NCBI RefSeq assembly: GCF_009827315.1
Contig: NZ_WTYF01000004.1
Span: 806,001 to 870,000, forward strand
From: Qipengyuania gaetbuli
GTDB taxonomy: Bacteria; Pseudomonadota; Alphaproteobacteria; Sphingomonadales; Sphingomonadaceae
Direction: 5' to 3'
DNA length: 64,000 bases
The position numbers and the translations under genes were made by a program. The notes beneath the pieces are model-generated. The model did no database searches, was not told where the DNA came from, and saw only the letters and a program-made list of their open reading frames with translations. Of the stretch, positions 7,939 through 17,012 are shown piece after piece. The stretch's first letter is position 1; the number at the start of each line of letters is the position of its first letter.

Positions 7939-8858
7939 GTAAACCCAGCTGGACCGAGCGCCTGTTCGGCGGCTTCAAGAAGACGTCGGAACGCCTGAGC
8001 GAAAACCTCACCGAGGTGGTCAGCAAGGCGCGGCTCGACGATGCCACGCTCGACGATGTCGAAGATGCGCTGATCATGTCGGACCTCGGCCCGAGTGCCG
8101 CCGCGCGCATCCGCGCCAAGCTCAAGGACAAGCGCTTCGGCCTCGAAATCAGCGTGCAGGAACTGAAGGAAGCGGTGGCGGAAGAAATCGCCGCCATCCT
8201 GCGCCCTGTTGCCAAACCGCTCGAAATCACGGCCTTCCCGCGCCCGCAAGTCGTGCTGGTGATCGGCGTCAATGGCAGTGGCAAGACCACGACGATCGCC
8301 AAGCTGGCCCACCTGTTCAAGGAAGACGATTACGCCGTCATGCTGGCGGCAGGCGATACTTTCCGCGCGGCGGCCATCGGCCAGCTCCAGACCTGGGCCG
8401 ACCGGGTGGACGTGCCCATTGTGCGCGGCCCCGAAGGCGGCGATCCCGCGTCGATCGTGTTCGACGCGGTCAAGAAGGGCACGGAAATCGGCACCGACGT
8501 GCTGATTGTCGACACTGCCGGACGCCTGCAGAACAAGCGCGAGCTGATGGACGAGCTGGCAAAGATCCGCAAAGTCCTCGGCCGCCTCAACCCCGAAGCG
8601 CCGCACGACGTGGTGCTGGTGCTTGATGCGACCAACGGGCAGAACGCGCTTTCGCAGATCGATGTCTTCAAGGAGGTCGCCGGTGTCACCGGCCTGGTCA
8701 TGACGAAGCTCGATGGCACGGCACGCGGCGGCGTGCTGGTGCAGGCAGCCGAGCAATACGGCCTGCCCATCCATGCCATCGGCGTGGGCGAGAAAATCGA
8801 CGACCTGCGCCCGTTCGATCCCGACCTTGTCGCGCGTGTCATCGCGGGGATTGCATGA
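7935..8858 (+). CDS. ftsY: Signal recognition particle receptor FtsY
   Basis: SRP GTPase receptor that docks ribosome-SRP complexes at the membrane for co-translational insertion. At 307 residues it is the short form without a long acidic A domain: an amphipathic start (WTERLFGGFKKTSERL), the helical N domain, then the G domain with the P-loop GVNGSGKTT at 111-119, DTAGR at 193-197 and TKLDG at 257-261. It overlaps mtaB upstream and yciB downstream by ATGA. Its RNA partner, the 4.5S SRP RNA, is encoded at about 43.2 kb. Confidence 0.95.
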   Translation: MSKPSWTERLFGGFKKTSERLSENLTEVVSKARLDDATLDDVEDALIMSDLGPSAAARIRAKLKDKRFGLEISVQELKEAVAEEIAAILRPVAKPLEITAFPRPQVVLVIGVNGSGKTTTIAKLAHLFKEDDYAVMLAAGDTFRAAAIGQLQTWADRVDVPIVRGPEGGDPASIVFDAVKKGTEIGTDVLIVDTAGRLQNKRELMDELAKIRKVLGRLNPEAPHDVVLVLDATNGQNALSQIDVFKEVAGVTGLVMTKLDGTARGGVLVQAAEQYGLPIHAIGVGEKIDDLRPFDPDLVARVIAGIA

Positions 8859-9502
8859 TGGCCGAAACGAGCGAGAAGAAACCCACCGGATGGCTGCACA
8901 CGCTGGTCGATTACGGCCCGCTGCTGGTCTTCCTCGGCGTCTACAAATTCTCCCAGCCGCCCGCTGATTCCACCTTTGGCGAGATCGCTGCGGTCATCTA
9001 CGGCACGGTGGCCTTCATGGTCGCTGCCGTGGTCGCGCTGGTCTTCAGCAAATGGAAATTCGGCAAGGTCAGCCCGATGCTGATCCTCTCGACCACACTG
9101 ATCGTCGGTTTCGGCGCGCTGACCATCTGGCTGCGCGACGAACGCTTCATCCAGTTCAAGCCGACTGCAATCTACGTCCTGTTCGGCGTCGTGCTGATCA
9201 TCGGCTGGCTGCGCGACAGGGCGTGGCTGCAGGTCCTGCTCGGTGCCGCCTTCGAGGGTGTGACGCATGACGGCTGGCTCAAGCTTTCGCGCAACTGGGG
9301 CATCTTCTTCTTCGCACTCGCCGCGCTCAACGAAGTGCTCGTGCGAACCATGAGCTTCGAAGGATGGCTCTGGGCGAAGCTGTGGGTGTTCCTGCCGCTC
9401 AGCTTCCTGTTCACCTTCACGCAGATTCCGATGCTGCTCCGCCATGGCCTCTCGTTCGAGGACACGGACGAAGTGATGCAGGACGAACCGCCGACCGGTT
9501 GA
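8855..9502 (+). CDS. yciB: YciB/IspZ family inner-membrane protein
   Basis: A 215-residue polytopic protein of the YciB (formerly intracellular septation protein A, IspZ) family, linked in enterobacteria to envelope integrity and cell-division machinery. It has about five hydrophobic segments, the family opening LVDYGPLLVFLGVYKF, and the conserved GWLRDRAWLQVLLGAAFE and LSRNWGIFFF stretches. Two ATG codons are adjacent (8855 and 8858); the first overlaps the ftsY stop. It is the last gene of the dapF operon, and its stop abuts the convergent gene at 9503 with no visible terminator hairpin. Confidence 0.9.
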   Translation: MMAETSEKKPTGWLHTLVDYGPLLVFLGVYKFSQPPADSTFGEIAAVIYGTVAFMVAAVVALVFSKWKFGKVSPMLILSTTLIVGFGALTIWLRDERFIQFKPTAIYVLFGVVLIIGWLRDRAWLQVLLGAAFEGVTHDGWLKLSRNWGIFFFALAALNEVLVRTMSFEGWLWAKLWVFLPLSFLFTFTQIPMLLRHGLSFEDTDEVMQDEPPTG

Positions 9503-10006
9503 TCAGACATCGTCTCCCGGCGTGATCTTGATCATTACCCGCATCAGCGTGGTGTAGATCAGCACCACCGTTGCGGCCGACAGGCCGACCATCAGCACGG
9601 TTCCGGCGAATAGGCCGTCATAGACGTTCTTGAACCACGCCGGCGGCAGTTCCTCAAATTCGCCGATCGGCAGCGCGAACGCCATCAGCAGGAACAGCGA
9701 AACGAGCAAGGTGAGCGCCGACAATCGCCCGACCATTGCCACATCACGATAGGCGGAGTGGTCGAAATCCTCGTCCATGCGGCGGATCATCCCGACCAGC
9801 GTCAGCATCAGGGCAATGATCGTGGCCGATGCCGTGGCGATGGCCGAACCGAGATATAGGCCGGCGCGCGACAGGGCATTGAGAAGGTCCACCGCCTCTG
9901 CGGCGCTGTAGACACGGCCGATAGCGGACCGCGCACCGTATCCCACTAACGCGGCAAGCAGGAAGGTGGCCAACGGCCAACGGTAACAGGTGACAAGCTC
10001 CTTCAT
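9503..10006 (-). CDS. Hypothetical four-TM membrane protein
   Basis: A 167-residue protein I do not recognise. Four hydrophobic segments are clear (roughly 11-30, 46-75, 95-115 and 135-155), with a charged cytoplasmic-type loop IRRMDEDFDHSAY between the second and third. It begins 40 bases downstream of the kup stop on the same strand with no terminator between, so it is probably co-transcribed with the potassium transporter. Any role in ion homeostasis is speculation from that position. Confidence 0.75.
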   Translation of the reverse strand: MKELVTCYRWPLATFLLAALVGYGARSAIGRVYSAAEAVDLLNALSRAGLYLGSAIATASATIIALMLTLVGMIRRMDEDFDHSAYRDVAMVGRLSALTLLVSLFLLMAFALPIGEFEELPPAWFKNVYDGLFAGTVLMVGLSAATVVLIYTTLMRVMIKITPGDDV

Positions 10007-10046
10007 GCCTGAATTATGAACGGGCGGAGCGGTCGTTCCTGATTGG

Positions 10047-11984
10047 CTAGATCTCGACCTGGCTCCCCAGTTCCACTACGCGATTGGTCGGCAGGCGGAA
10101 GAAATCCATCGCTGTCGCTGCATTCCTGAGCATCCAGGCAAAGATCTTCTCGCGCCAGATCGGCATGCCCGGCTTGTCGCTGGCGAGAAGCGTCTGGCGA
10201 CTGAGGAAGAAGCTGGTGTGCATCATGTCGAACTTGCCGCCGCAGCGCTCCATCTCTTTCAGCCCCTGCGGGACATCGGTTTCCTGCATGAAGCCGTAAT
10301 GCAGGACCGCGCGGTAGAAACCGTCGCCGAGATCATGGATTTCGCAACGGTGCACCGCATCGACATAGGGCGTGTCGTCGATCAGCACGGTCAGGATGAC
10401 CACGCGTTCGTGGAGCACCTTGTTGTGTTTGATATTGTGGAGCAGCGCCGAAGGCACGCCCGCCGTCTGGCTGGCCATGAAGATTGCCGTGCCCGGAACG
10501 CGGGTGGCCGAATTCTTCGCACTCTTGGCAAAGATTTCGATCGGCAGCGCGGTCTCGCTCATGCGGTCGCGCATCAGCTTTCGACCCTTGGCCCAGGTGG
10601 TCAGCAGGGTGAAGGCGACAAGGCCGACGACCAGCGGGAACCAACCTCCATCAGGCACCTTCACGAGGTTCGCGGCGAAGTAAGCGCCATCGACGATGAG
10701 GAAGAACAGCACGATCGGCAGCGCGACCCACCATTTCCACTTCCATACGCCCACGAACAGGACACCCATCAGGATAGTGTCGATCGTGACTGCGCCGGTC
10801 ACCGCGATGCCGTAGGCGGCAGCGAGGTTGGAAGAACTCTGGAAGGTCAGCACGAGTACGATCACGGCCACCATCAGCGCCCAGTTGATGATCGGGATGT
10901 AGATCTGGCCGGCCTCGGTTTCGCTCGTGTGGCGGATCGACAGGCGCGGCATGAAGCCGAGCTGCATCGCCTGGTGCGTGATCGAGAACGCGCCCGAGAT
11001 TACCGCCTGGCTCGCAATGAAGGTCGCCATTGTCGCGAGGATCACGAGCGGCAGGCGATATTCCTCGCTCGCCAACAGGAAGAACGGGTTCTTCACGACT
11101 TCTGCCGCCTGTTCTGGCGGCAGGCCGGCGATCATCGCGCCCTGCCCGAAGTAATTGAGCAGCAGGCACGGCATCACGAAGCCGAACCACGAAAGGCGCA
11201 TGGGTCCGCGGCCGAAATGCCCCATGTCCGAATAGAGCGCCTCCGCACCCGTCACGGCCAGAACTACCGCGCCGAGGGCAAGGAAAGCGATAACCCCGTC
11301 GGTCACGAAGAACATGAAGGCGTAATAGGGATTGAGCGCCCACAGGATGTCCGGGTTCTTGAAGATCTGGTTGAGACCCAGGCCTGCAAGCGTGATGAAA
11401 TAGATGATCATCACGGGCGCAAACAGCGCCCCGACCTTGGCGGTGCCACGGCTTTGCAAGAGGAACAGGAGTACCAGAAGGACAAGGGCGATCGGGATAA
11501 CCAGCGGGTCGAGCCTGTGGTCGACCACTGTCAGGCCCTCCACCGCAGAAAGGACGGAGATAGCCGGTGTGATCATGCTGTCGCCGTAGAAGAGCGAGGT
11601 TGCGAAGACCCCCAGCAAGACGACCAGCCAGCCGTAACTCGATTGCCCGATGTGGCGGCTGATCAGCGCGATCAGGGCGAGACTGCCGCCCTGCCCCTTG
11701 TTGTCGGCACGCATGAGGATCGTGACGTACTGGATCGCCACGACGATCGTCATCGACCAGAAAATGAGGCTGACCACGCCGAGCACGTGCATCCGGTCAA
11801 TCGCGATATCGACCGCGCCGGAGAAGGTTTCGCGGAATGCGTAGAGCGGACTGGTGCCGATGTCGCCGAACACGACGCCGATCGCGCCCACTGCCAGGGC
11901 AGTGCGCGAGGCGGCGTGCCCGTTGCCATGCTGGCCGGATGCGCCCTCGGGGGCCGTATCACCTACGGTCGCGCTGTCGCTCAT
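10047..11984 (-). CDS. kup: Kup-type potassium uptake transporter
   Basis: Low-affinity, proton-coupled K+ uptake protein of the KUP/HAK family in the inner membrane. At 645 residues it has the usual length: a short cytoplasmic N-terminus, then about twelve membrane segments beginning [20 protein letters not shown] (the family signature). A large hydrophilic C-terminal domain of about 170 residues contains [20 protein letters not shown]. It follows the ccm operon on the same strand after a 119-base gap and is probably the head of a two-gene unit with the small membrane protein downstream. Confidence 0.94.
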   Translation of the reverse strand: MSDSATVGDTAPEGASGQHGNGHAASRTALAVGAIGVVFGDIGTSPLYAFRETFSGAVDIAIDRMHVLGVVSLIFWSMTIVVAIQYVTILMRADNKGQGGSLALIALISRHIGQSSYGWLVVLLGVFATSLFYGDSMITPAISVLSAVEGLTVVDHRLDPLVIPIALVLLVLLFLLQSRGTAKVGALFAPVMIIYFITLAGLGLNQIFKNPDILWALNPYYAFMFFVTDGVIAFLALGAVVLAVTGAEALYSDMGHFGRGPMRLSWFGFVMPCLLLNYFGQGAMIAGLPPEQAAEVVKNPFFLLASEEYRLPLVILATMATFIASQAVISGAFSITHQAMQLGFMPRLSIRHTSETEAGQIYIPIINWALMVAVIVLVLTFQSSSNLAAAYGIAVTGAVTIDTILMGVLFVGVWKWKWWVALPIVLFFLIVDGAYFAANLVKVPDGGWFPLVVGLVAFTLLTTWAKGRKLMRDRMSETALPIEIFAKSAKNSATRVPGTAIFMASQTAGVPSALLHNIKHNKVLHERVVILTVLIDDTPYVDAVHRCEIHDLGDGFYRAVLHYGFMQETDVPQGLKEMERCGGKFDMMHTSFFLSRQTLLASDKPGMPIWREKIFAWMLRNAATAMDFFRLPTNRVVELGSQVEI

Positions 11985-12103
11985 GGGAAGATGGTGTCCG
12001 GCTGCATCAGATGGTCTGCCTGTCCCGAAGGGCCCGTGCTCTTCGCAAGGTCGCGGCGCTTAGCACCGCTGCGCATCGCCCGCAATGGCGAGCGTAGCGC
12101 CTG

Positions 12104-12751
12104 TCACGGAGCGGTATCGCCCTGTTCCTGGGCCATTTCGATGATCGCATCGAGCCTTTCCAGCCGCAACGCCAGCAATTCGCGCCACTCGGCATCGGCA
12201 GGTGCAGCCTCGAGCGCTTCGGCCCAGAGCTCGCGCGTCCTGCCCACTTCGCCCGCGCGCAGCCAAGCTAGGCCGAGGAAGTAGCGCGCCCCGCCGTTCT
12301 CGGGCGAAAGTGCAGCCGCTTTCTCGAAAGCATGCAGAGCTGCGGGCGTAAGATTGCCCTCGGCATGCTCGACGAGTGCAATGCCGAGGCCGAGCCAGGC
12401 CTCGGTATCCGCCGGATTCTCTTCGGTGGCGTTGGCATAAAGACCGGAAGCCTGCGTGAAATCACCGCGGCGAGCGAAGCCGTCCCCGGTTACCACCCAG
12501 CGACTCGGCAATTGTCCCTTCCCGAAGAACTGGCGCCGGGCAGCAACGATGAGTTCGCCGCTTTCGGCCTGCATGCGCGCTGCGTCCTTGGGGGATCCGG
12601 CCTGCCCGGGAGACCCTTCGATCGCATAGCCGGCAAGGCCGACCAAAAGGGCGGCCCCAAGGATCGTCCACGAGGCACGCGGCAGCTTCAACAGGAATGC
12701 CGCAACCACGCAGACGACGAGCGCCAGAGCAACGATCGGCAGCCAGCTCAT
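12104..12751 (-). CDS. ccmI: Cytochrome c maturation TPR protein CcmI-like
   Basis: A 215-residue membrane-anchored TPR protein closing the ccm operon. Two hydrophobic segments (about 4-21 and 30-47) are followed by a periplasmic-type domain with tetratricopeptide repeats from about 100 on (motifs such as AEAWLGLG-like DTEAWLGLGIAL and GARYFLGLAWLRAGE). CcmI presents apocytochrome c to the CcmFH haem ligation complex. The start at 12751 is set by the four-base overlap with ccmH; the longer frame upstream is out-of-frame ccmH sequence. Confidence 0.83.
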   Translation of the reverse strand: MSWLPIVALALVVCVVAAFLLKLPRASWTILGAALLVGLAGYAIEGSPGQAGSPKDAARMQAESGELIVAARRQFFGKGQLPSRWVVTGDGFARRGDFTQASGLYANATEENPADTEAWLGLGIALVEHAEGNLTPAALHAFEKAAALSPENGGARYFLGLAWLRAGEVGRTRELWAEALEAAPADAEWRELLALRLERLDAIIEMAQEQGDTAP

Positions 12752-13152
12752 GCGCGCCTCCGGAAGCGGCGCCATAGGATCGCGCCGACGATAAGCAGGA
12801 ACACGACCGGCAACGCATAGAGCGGCCAAGTACGCGCGCTGACGACCGGCGCATAGCTCACGTAATCACCGTAGCGCTGCATGAGCCAGGACCGGATGTC
12901 CTCCGGTTTCTCACCTGCGGCAATACGGATTCGGACCTGGTGGCGCATATCGCCCGCCATCGGCGCATCGCTGTCGGCAATCGACTGCGACTGGCACTTC
13001 AGGCAGCGCAGCGTCTCCATGAGTTCCTGCGCAGCGGCTTCCTGCGCCGGATCGTCCAGCTGGCGATAGGCATAGGGCGCAGGCGGCGCATTGCCCTGCG
13101 CGACGAGCGGCATGGCCATGGCCGCCAGCAAGAGGGCGAGCAGCCCCCTCAT
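12748..13152 (-). CDS. ccmH: Cytochrome c maturation thiol protein CcmH/CycL
   Basis: A 134-residue periplasmic thioredoxin-like reductant for apocytochrome CXXCH motifs. It has a signal peptide (cleavage near AQG, residue 20), the signature LRCLKCQSQSIADS with redox cysteines 50 and 53, then a single C-terminal membrane anchor (about 108-125). The family motif is usually LRCxxCQ, which is kept. Its start overlaps the ccmG stop and its stop overlaps the ccmI start. Confidence 0.93.
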   Translation of the reverse strand: MRGLLALLLAAMAMPLVAQGNAPPAPYAYRQLDDPAQEAAAQELMETLRCLKCQSQSIADSDAPMAGDMRHQVRIRIAAGEKPEDIRSWLMQRYGDYVSYAPVVSARTWPLYALPVVFLLIVGAILWRRFRRRA

Positions 13153-13676
13153 TGCCCGGCCTCGCGCAGTTTCTCGAGCAGGACCGGTACGTCGTCTGCA
13201 CGGATGTCGCCGATGTGCTGGTAGGTGATCGTTCCCTTGCCATCGATCACGAAGGTTTCCGGTACACCGGAAGACCCGATGCCCAGCTGTACTTCGGACA
13301 GGTCGTCACGACCGATACGCGAATAGGGATTCCCGTGGCGCGCGAGGAATTCGGCCACGTCTGCCGGATCGTCGCGGATGGCAACGCCGACGATGTCCGC
13401 GCCCTGTTCCTTCAGAGCTTCGAGCTGCGGCGCCTCGGCGATGCAGGGAAGGCACCAACTGGCCCAGATATTGAGCAGGCGGGGCTTGCCGTCGGCGAAG
13501 TCCTTGCTGCTGACCCCGGGCAATCCGTCGGTCGCAGCGGGAAGATCGAAATAGGGCAGCGACTGGCCGATCATCCTGCTTTCGACGAATTCGTCCTTCG
13601 GCTGGGTCAGCTGATAGGCCGCCAGCCCCAGAAACAGGGCGAAGAACATCAGCGGAAGCCACATGCGCCAGCCCAT
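13149..13676 (-). CDS. ccmG: Thiol:disulfide interchange protein CcmG/DsbE
   Basis: A 175-residue membrane-anchored periplasmic thioredoxin that keeps apocytochrome c reduced before haem attachment. It has an N-terminal anchor at about 5-22 and then a thioredoxin fold with the active site WCLPC (Cys75, Cys78) and the cis-Pro segment SGVPETFVID. The start at 13676 shares one base with the ccmF stop (TGATG). The frame stays open upstream only as out-of-frame ccmF sequence. Confidence 0.93.
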   Translation of the reverse strand: MGWRMWLPLMFFALFLGLAAYQLTQPKDEFVESRMIGQSLPYFDLPAATDGLPGVSSKDFADGKPRLLNIWASWCLPCIAEAPQLEALKEQGADIVGVAIRDDPADVAEFLARHGNPYSRIGRDDLSEVQLGIGSSGVPETFVIDGKGTITYQHIGDIRADDVPVLLEKLREAGQ

Positions 13677-15628
13677 CACACCGTCCCCATGTCCGCGCGA
13701 CGCACCGCGCCCATGCGCCGGATCGAGCGCCGCTTGAGGTCCTGCTGCACCCTGCCGATAATGGCGAGAACACCGCCCAGCGCGACCAGCATGCCGCCGT
13801 ACCAGATGAAGGTCACGAAGGGCTTCCACCAGAGCCTGAGCTGCCAGCGGCCGTCATTCGCCTCGTTACCCATCACCGCATAGAGCTGCCCGTTCCAGCG
13901 GGTCAGCAGCACGCTTTCGGTGGTCTGCTGCGCCGGAGCCCAGAAATTGCGCGACTGCGGTGCGATCGGCTGGGCTTCACCATCCCGGTAACTGGCGAGC
14001 ATTCTGCCCTCGATTGCGGTCCAGTTCGGCCCTGCAACAGGTTGAACCGATGCAAGTTCGACTTCCCACGGGCCGACCGTGGCCGATTGACCCACTTCCA
14101 GCGCGGCGAGCCGCTCGGTCGAGAAAGCGCTTTCGCTCGCCATGCCGAACAATGCGACCGCGATCCCGAAGTGGGCAATGACCATTCCCCAAACGGCAAT
14201 GGGAAGGCGTTTCAGATTGCGGCCCCTCAGCGGCAGGAAGCTTGCCACTGCCAGCATCACTGCAATGGCTAGGCCCAGCAGCGGGAGCAGCGCGCCGCCT
14301 TCGAACAGTGCGAAGAAGATGAGGCCCGCGATCACCAAGGCGGCAATCAGCGCAAGTTCCTTCGATATCCGCGCCCAGCTATCCCCGCGCCAGCGCAGCA
14401 GCGGGCCGACTGCCATGGCCAGCAGCATGGGGATGGTGAAGATCGCGGAGACAGGATTGAAATACGGCGGTCCGACCGAAACGCGCACATCGAAGGCCTC
14501 GGTCAGCAGCGGGTAGAGCGTGCCGAGCAGCACCACCGCCAGGATGGCGCTGAGCATCACGTTGTTGAACACCAGCGCGCCTTCGCGGCTGGCAACGGCG
14601 AAGCGCTCCCCCTCGCTGATCGACGAGGCGCGCAGGGCGAACAGCAGCAGCGCTCCGCCGATATAGATGGCGAGCAGCGCCAGGATGAAGCTGCCGCGTT
14701 CGGGATCGACCGCAAAGGCATGGACGCTCGTCAACACGCCCGAGCGCACGAGGAATGTGCCGAGCATGCTCATTGAAAAAGCGACGACGCCCAGCATGAT
14801 GGTCCACACCCGCAGCGCGTCGCGGCTGGCGAGCACGCTCACCGAATGCAGCAGCGCGGTCGCTGCCAGCCACGGCATGAGCGAGGCGTTTTCCACCGGG
14901 TCCCAGAACCACCAGCCACCCCAGCCGAGCTCGTAATAAGCCCAATAGCTGCCGGCGGTGATACCCAGCGTCAGGAACACCCACGCGCCAAGCACCCAAG
15001 GCCGCATGGCGCGGGCAAAATCGGGCGTGACGGAGCGGGTCAGCATGGCGCCCACAGCAAAGCTGAAGGCAACCGACAGGCCGACATAGCCGAAATAAAG
15101 CGTTGGCGGATGCAGCGCGAGGCCGATGTCCTGCAGTAGCGGATTGAGGCCAAGGCCTTCCATGGCCGGTTCCGGCAGCCGTTCGAACGGGTTGGAGCTC
15201 AGGAGCAGGAAGGCATAAAACCCGAGCGCCACGAACCCCTGCGCAGCCAGCGTGGCCTGCATGGTGTTTTCAGGCAGGCGGCGCTCCACCGCCGCGATCA
15301 GGCCGCCGGCCAACGCCATGACCGTCACCCACAGCAGCATCGAGCCTTCATGGTTGCCCCATGCGCCCGAAAGCTTGAAAATCAGCGGCTTGAGCGAATG
15401 CGAATTCGCGGCGACCAGCTTCACCGACAGGTCGGTGACGGCAAAGACATAAAGCAGCGCAAAGAAGGCAAATCCGGCCAGACCGCCCTGCAGGACGGCG
15501 GCAGGCCGCGCGAGACCGGTAATGCCGTCCGCCTCGCCCCCGCGCAGCGCCAGCGCCCCGCCGACAAGCTGGAGCAACGCCAGCGCCGCCGCCAGCCACA
15601 GGGCTGCATGGCCGAGTTCTGCAATCAT
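13676..15628 (-). CDS. ccmF: Haem lyase subunit CcmF
   Basis: A 650-residue polytopic core of the cytochrome c haem lyase. About fourteen hydrophobic segments are visible; the haem-handling WWD domain is present as WGGWWFWDPVENAS (236 onward). The GNHEGSMLLWV and LHPPTLYFGYVG stretches are typical of the family. It overlaps ccmE upstream by ATGA and ccmG downstream by one base, so synthesis is coupled through the operon. Confidence 0.95.
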   Translation of the reverse strand: MIAELGHAALWLAAALALLQLVGGALALRGGEADGITGLARPAAVLQGGLAGFAFFALLYVFAVTDLSVKLVAANSHSLKPLIFKLSGAWGNHEGSMLLWVTVMALAGGLIAAVERRLPENTMQATLAAQGFVALGFYAFLLLSSNPFERLPEPAMEGLGLNPLLQDIGLALHPPTLYFGYVGLSVAFSFAVGAMLTRSVTPDFARAMRPWVLGAWVFLTLGITAGSYWAYYELGWGGWWFWDPVENASLMPWLAATALLHSVSVLASRDALRVWTIMLGVVAFSMSMLGTFLVRSGVLTSVHAFAVDPERGSFILALLAIYIGGALLLFALRASSISEGERFAVASREGALVFNNVMLSAILAVVLLGTLYPLLTEAFDVRVSVGPPYFNPVSAIFTIPMLLAMAVGPLLRWRGDSWARISKELALIAALVIAGLIFFALFEGGALLPLLGLAIAVMLAVASFLPLRGRNLKRLPIAVWGMVIAHFGIAVALFGMASESAFSTERLAALEVGQSATVGPWEVELASVQPVAGPNWTAIEGRMLASYRDGEAQPIAPQSRNFWAPAQQTTESVLLTRWNGQLYAVMGNEANDGRWQLRLWWKPFVTFIWYGGMLVALGGVLAIIGRVQQDLKRRSIRRMGAVRRADMGTV

Positions 15629-16086
15629 TCGAGGCCGACCGTGGTCTCTTCGGCCATTTCGGCGGCCTGGTGCTCGCTCATGCCTTCCAGTTCGCGCGGC
15701 ACGTAATTCTCGTCGTGCTTGGCAAGGAGGTTGTCGGCCACGAAGGTGCCGTCCGCCCCAAGCCTGCCTTCCGCCACCACGCCCGAACCTTCGACGAAGA
15801 GGTCGGGCAGGATGCCGGCGAACCGCACGGGAATGCGCGAATCCTCGCGTCCGGTAACAGCAAAGGTCACGGTCACGCCGTCCGGCAACGTCTCGAGCGA
15901 GCCGGGCTCGACCATGCCGCCGAGGCGCACTGCCTGTCCGGGTTCCGGCGGGTTCGCCGCCATCTGTTCGGGCAGGTAGAAATAGCTCGCCTGGTTGCGC
16001 AGCGCATAGGCAGCGAGCAGGCCCGCGCCGACCAGCGCGACCAGCGCCAGCGCAATCAGGACCAGCCTCTGGTGTTTCGCCTTCAC
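15625..16086 (-). CDS. ccmE: Haem chaperone CcmE
   Basis: A 153-residue membrane-anchored periplasmic haem chaperone. It has one N-terminal membrane segment (8-27), then an OB-fold domain ending in LLAKHDENYVP, where His124 is the covalent haem ligand and Tyr128 assists. The start is GTG at 16086, chosen because it overlaps the ccmD stop as GTGA and gives the family N-terminus (KAKHQRLVL); the longer frame is ccmD read out of frame. The C-terminal tail is acidic. Confidence 0.93.
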   Translation of the reverse strand: MKAKHQRLVLIALALVALVGAGLLAAYALRNQASYFYLPEQMAANPPEPGQAVRLGGMVEPGSLETLPDGVTVTFAVTGREDSRIPVRFAGILPDLFVEGSGVVAEGRLGADGTFVADNLLAKHDENYVPRELEGMSEHQAAEMAEETTVGLE

Positions 16087-16223
16087 TTGCGCCTCGCCTC
16101 CTCGCGCCGTTTTTCCGCGCGCTTCATCGCGATCCAGCTCCACGCAATCATGGCGAGCGTGCCGGCGATCGCGACGACATAGGCGGCAACCACGAAATCC
16201 CACTGGTCCAGGGCTTCACGCAT
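16083..16223 (-). CDS. ccmD: Cytochrome c maturation small protein CcmD
   Basis: A 46-residue protein: after a short acidic N-terminus (REALDQWDF) comes one membrane segment of about 18 residues (VVAAYVVAIAGTLAMIAW), then a strongly basic cytoplasmic tail (KRAEKRREEARRK). This is the typical CcmD layout and lies exactly where ccmD belongs, one base after ccmC and overlapping ccmE by GTGA. CcmD helps release holo-CcmE from the CcmABC complex. It is easily missed by length cut-offs. Confidence 0.9.
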   Translation of the reverse strand: MREALDQWDFVVAAYVVAIAGTLAMIAWSWIAMKRAEKRREEARRK

Positions 16224-16224
16224 G

Positions 16225-16947
16225 TCAGTCCGCCTCCATCGCGCGTCGACGCAGGCGGGCTTCGGCCTGGATGTCGGCCAGCAGCGCGCGCATCCGGGCC
16301 AGCACCACGCCGCCGAAAATCAGCGAGAAGCCGAGCACCGCGAGCAGCAGCGGCTGCAGGAAGACCGCGTCGATCGTGCTCTTGCCCATGGTGATGCTGG
16401 GCGGCTGGTGGAGCGAGTTCCACCACACCACGCTGCGGTTGATGATCGGGATGTTGATCGCGCCGAGCAGGCCGAAAATGGCCGGGATGCGCGCCGATAC
16501 GCCTTCACGTTCCGCCGCCTGGGCGAGCGCGATATAGGCCATGTAGAGGAAGGCGAGCACCAGCATGCTGGTGAGCCGGCCGTCCCACACCCACCAGGTG
16601 CCCCAGGTCGGGCGGCCCCAGATCGAGCCGGTGACGAGGCAGATCACGGTAAAGACCAGTCCCGGCACGGCAGCGGCGCGCGCGGCGATGGCCGCCAGCG
16701 GGTGCCGCCAGACGAGGAAAACGAGGCTGGAAATCGCAATCGCGCTCCACCCGCCCATGCCGAGCCACGCGGTCGGGACATGGATGAAGAGGATGCGCAC
16801 CGTTTCGCCCATCAGGCGGTCGGGCGGAACCGACGTCATGCCCCAGAACAGCGCGATTCCCGTCAGCAACAGGCCGAGGGCCAGCAGCAGCGGGGTGAGC
16901 CACCGAGCCAGACCGAGGAACCGTTTGGGATTGGCAAAGCCGTGCAT
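16225..16947 (-). CDS. ccmC: Haem handling/export protein CcmC
   Basis: A 240-residue six-TM protein that loads haem onto CcmE. It keeps the WWD motif WGTWWVWD at 115-122 and two candidate axial histidines, His56 (IHVP) and His180 (NSLHQP). It begins the visible ccm operon C-D-E-F-G-H-I. The ATPase subunits CcmA and CcmB are not in this window, so the operon is split. The 65-base gap upstream separates it from the amino-acid dehydrogenase, which may or may not share its transcript. Confidence 0.94.
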   Translation of the reverse strand: MHGFANPKRFLGLARWLTPLLLALGLLLTGIALFWGMTSVPPDRLMGETVRILFIHVPTAWLGMGGWSAIAISSLVFLVWRHPLAAIAARAAAVPGLVFTVICLVTGSIWGRPTWGTWWVWDGRLTSMLVLAFLYMAYIALAQAAEREGVSARIPAIFGLLGAINIPIINRSVVWWNSLHQPPSITMGKSTIDAVFLQPLLLAVLGFSLIFGGVVLARMRALLADIQAEARLRRRAMEAD

Positions 16948-17012
16948 GATAATGAGCCGTCGCTCGCGCTTTTACAGGTGCGGCCCTGCCCCGCAAGGGG
17001 TGATCGAAGGTC

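Noticed and set aside
10218..12284. 688-codon plus-strand open frame over kup
   Set aside because: Antisense shadow of kup and ccmI; low-complexity His/Asp/Glu/Arg composition.
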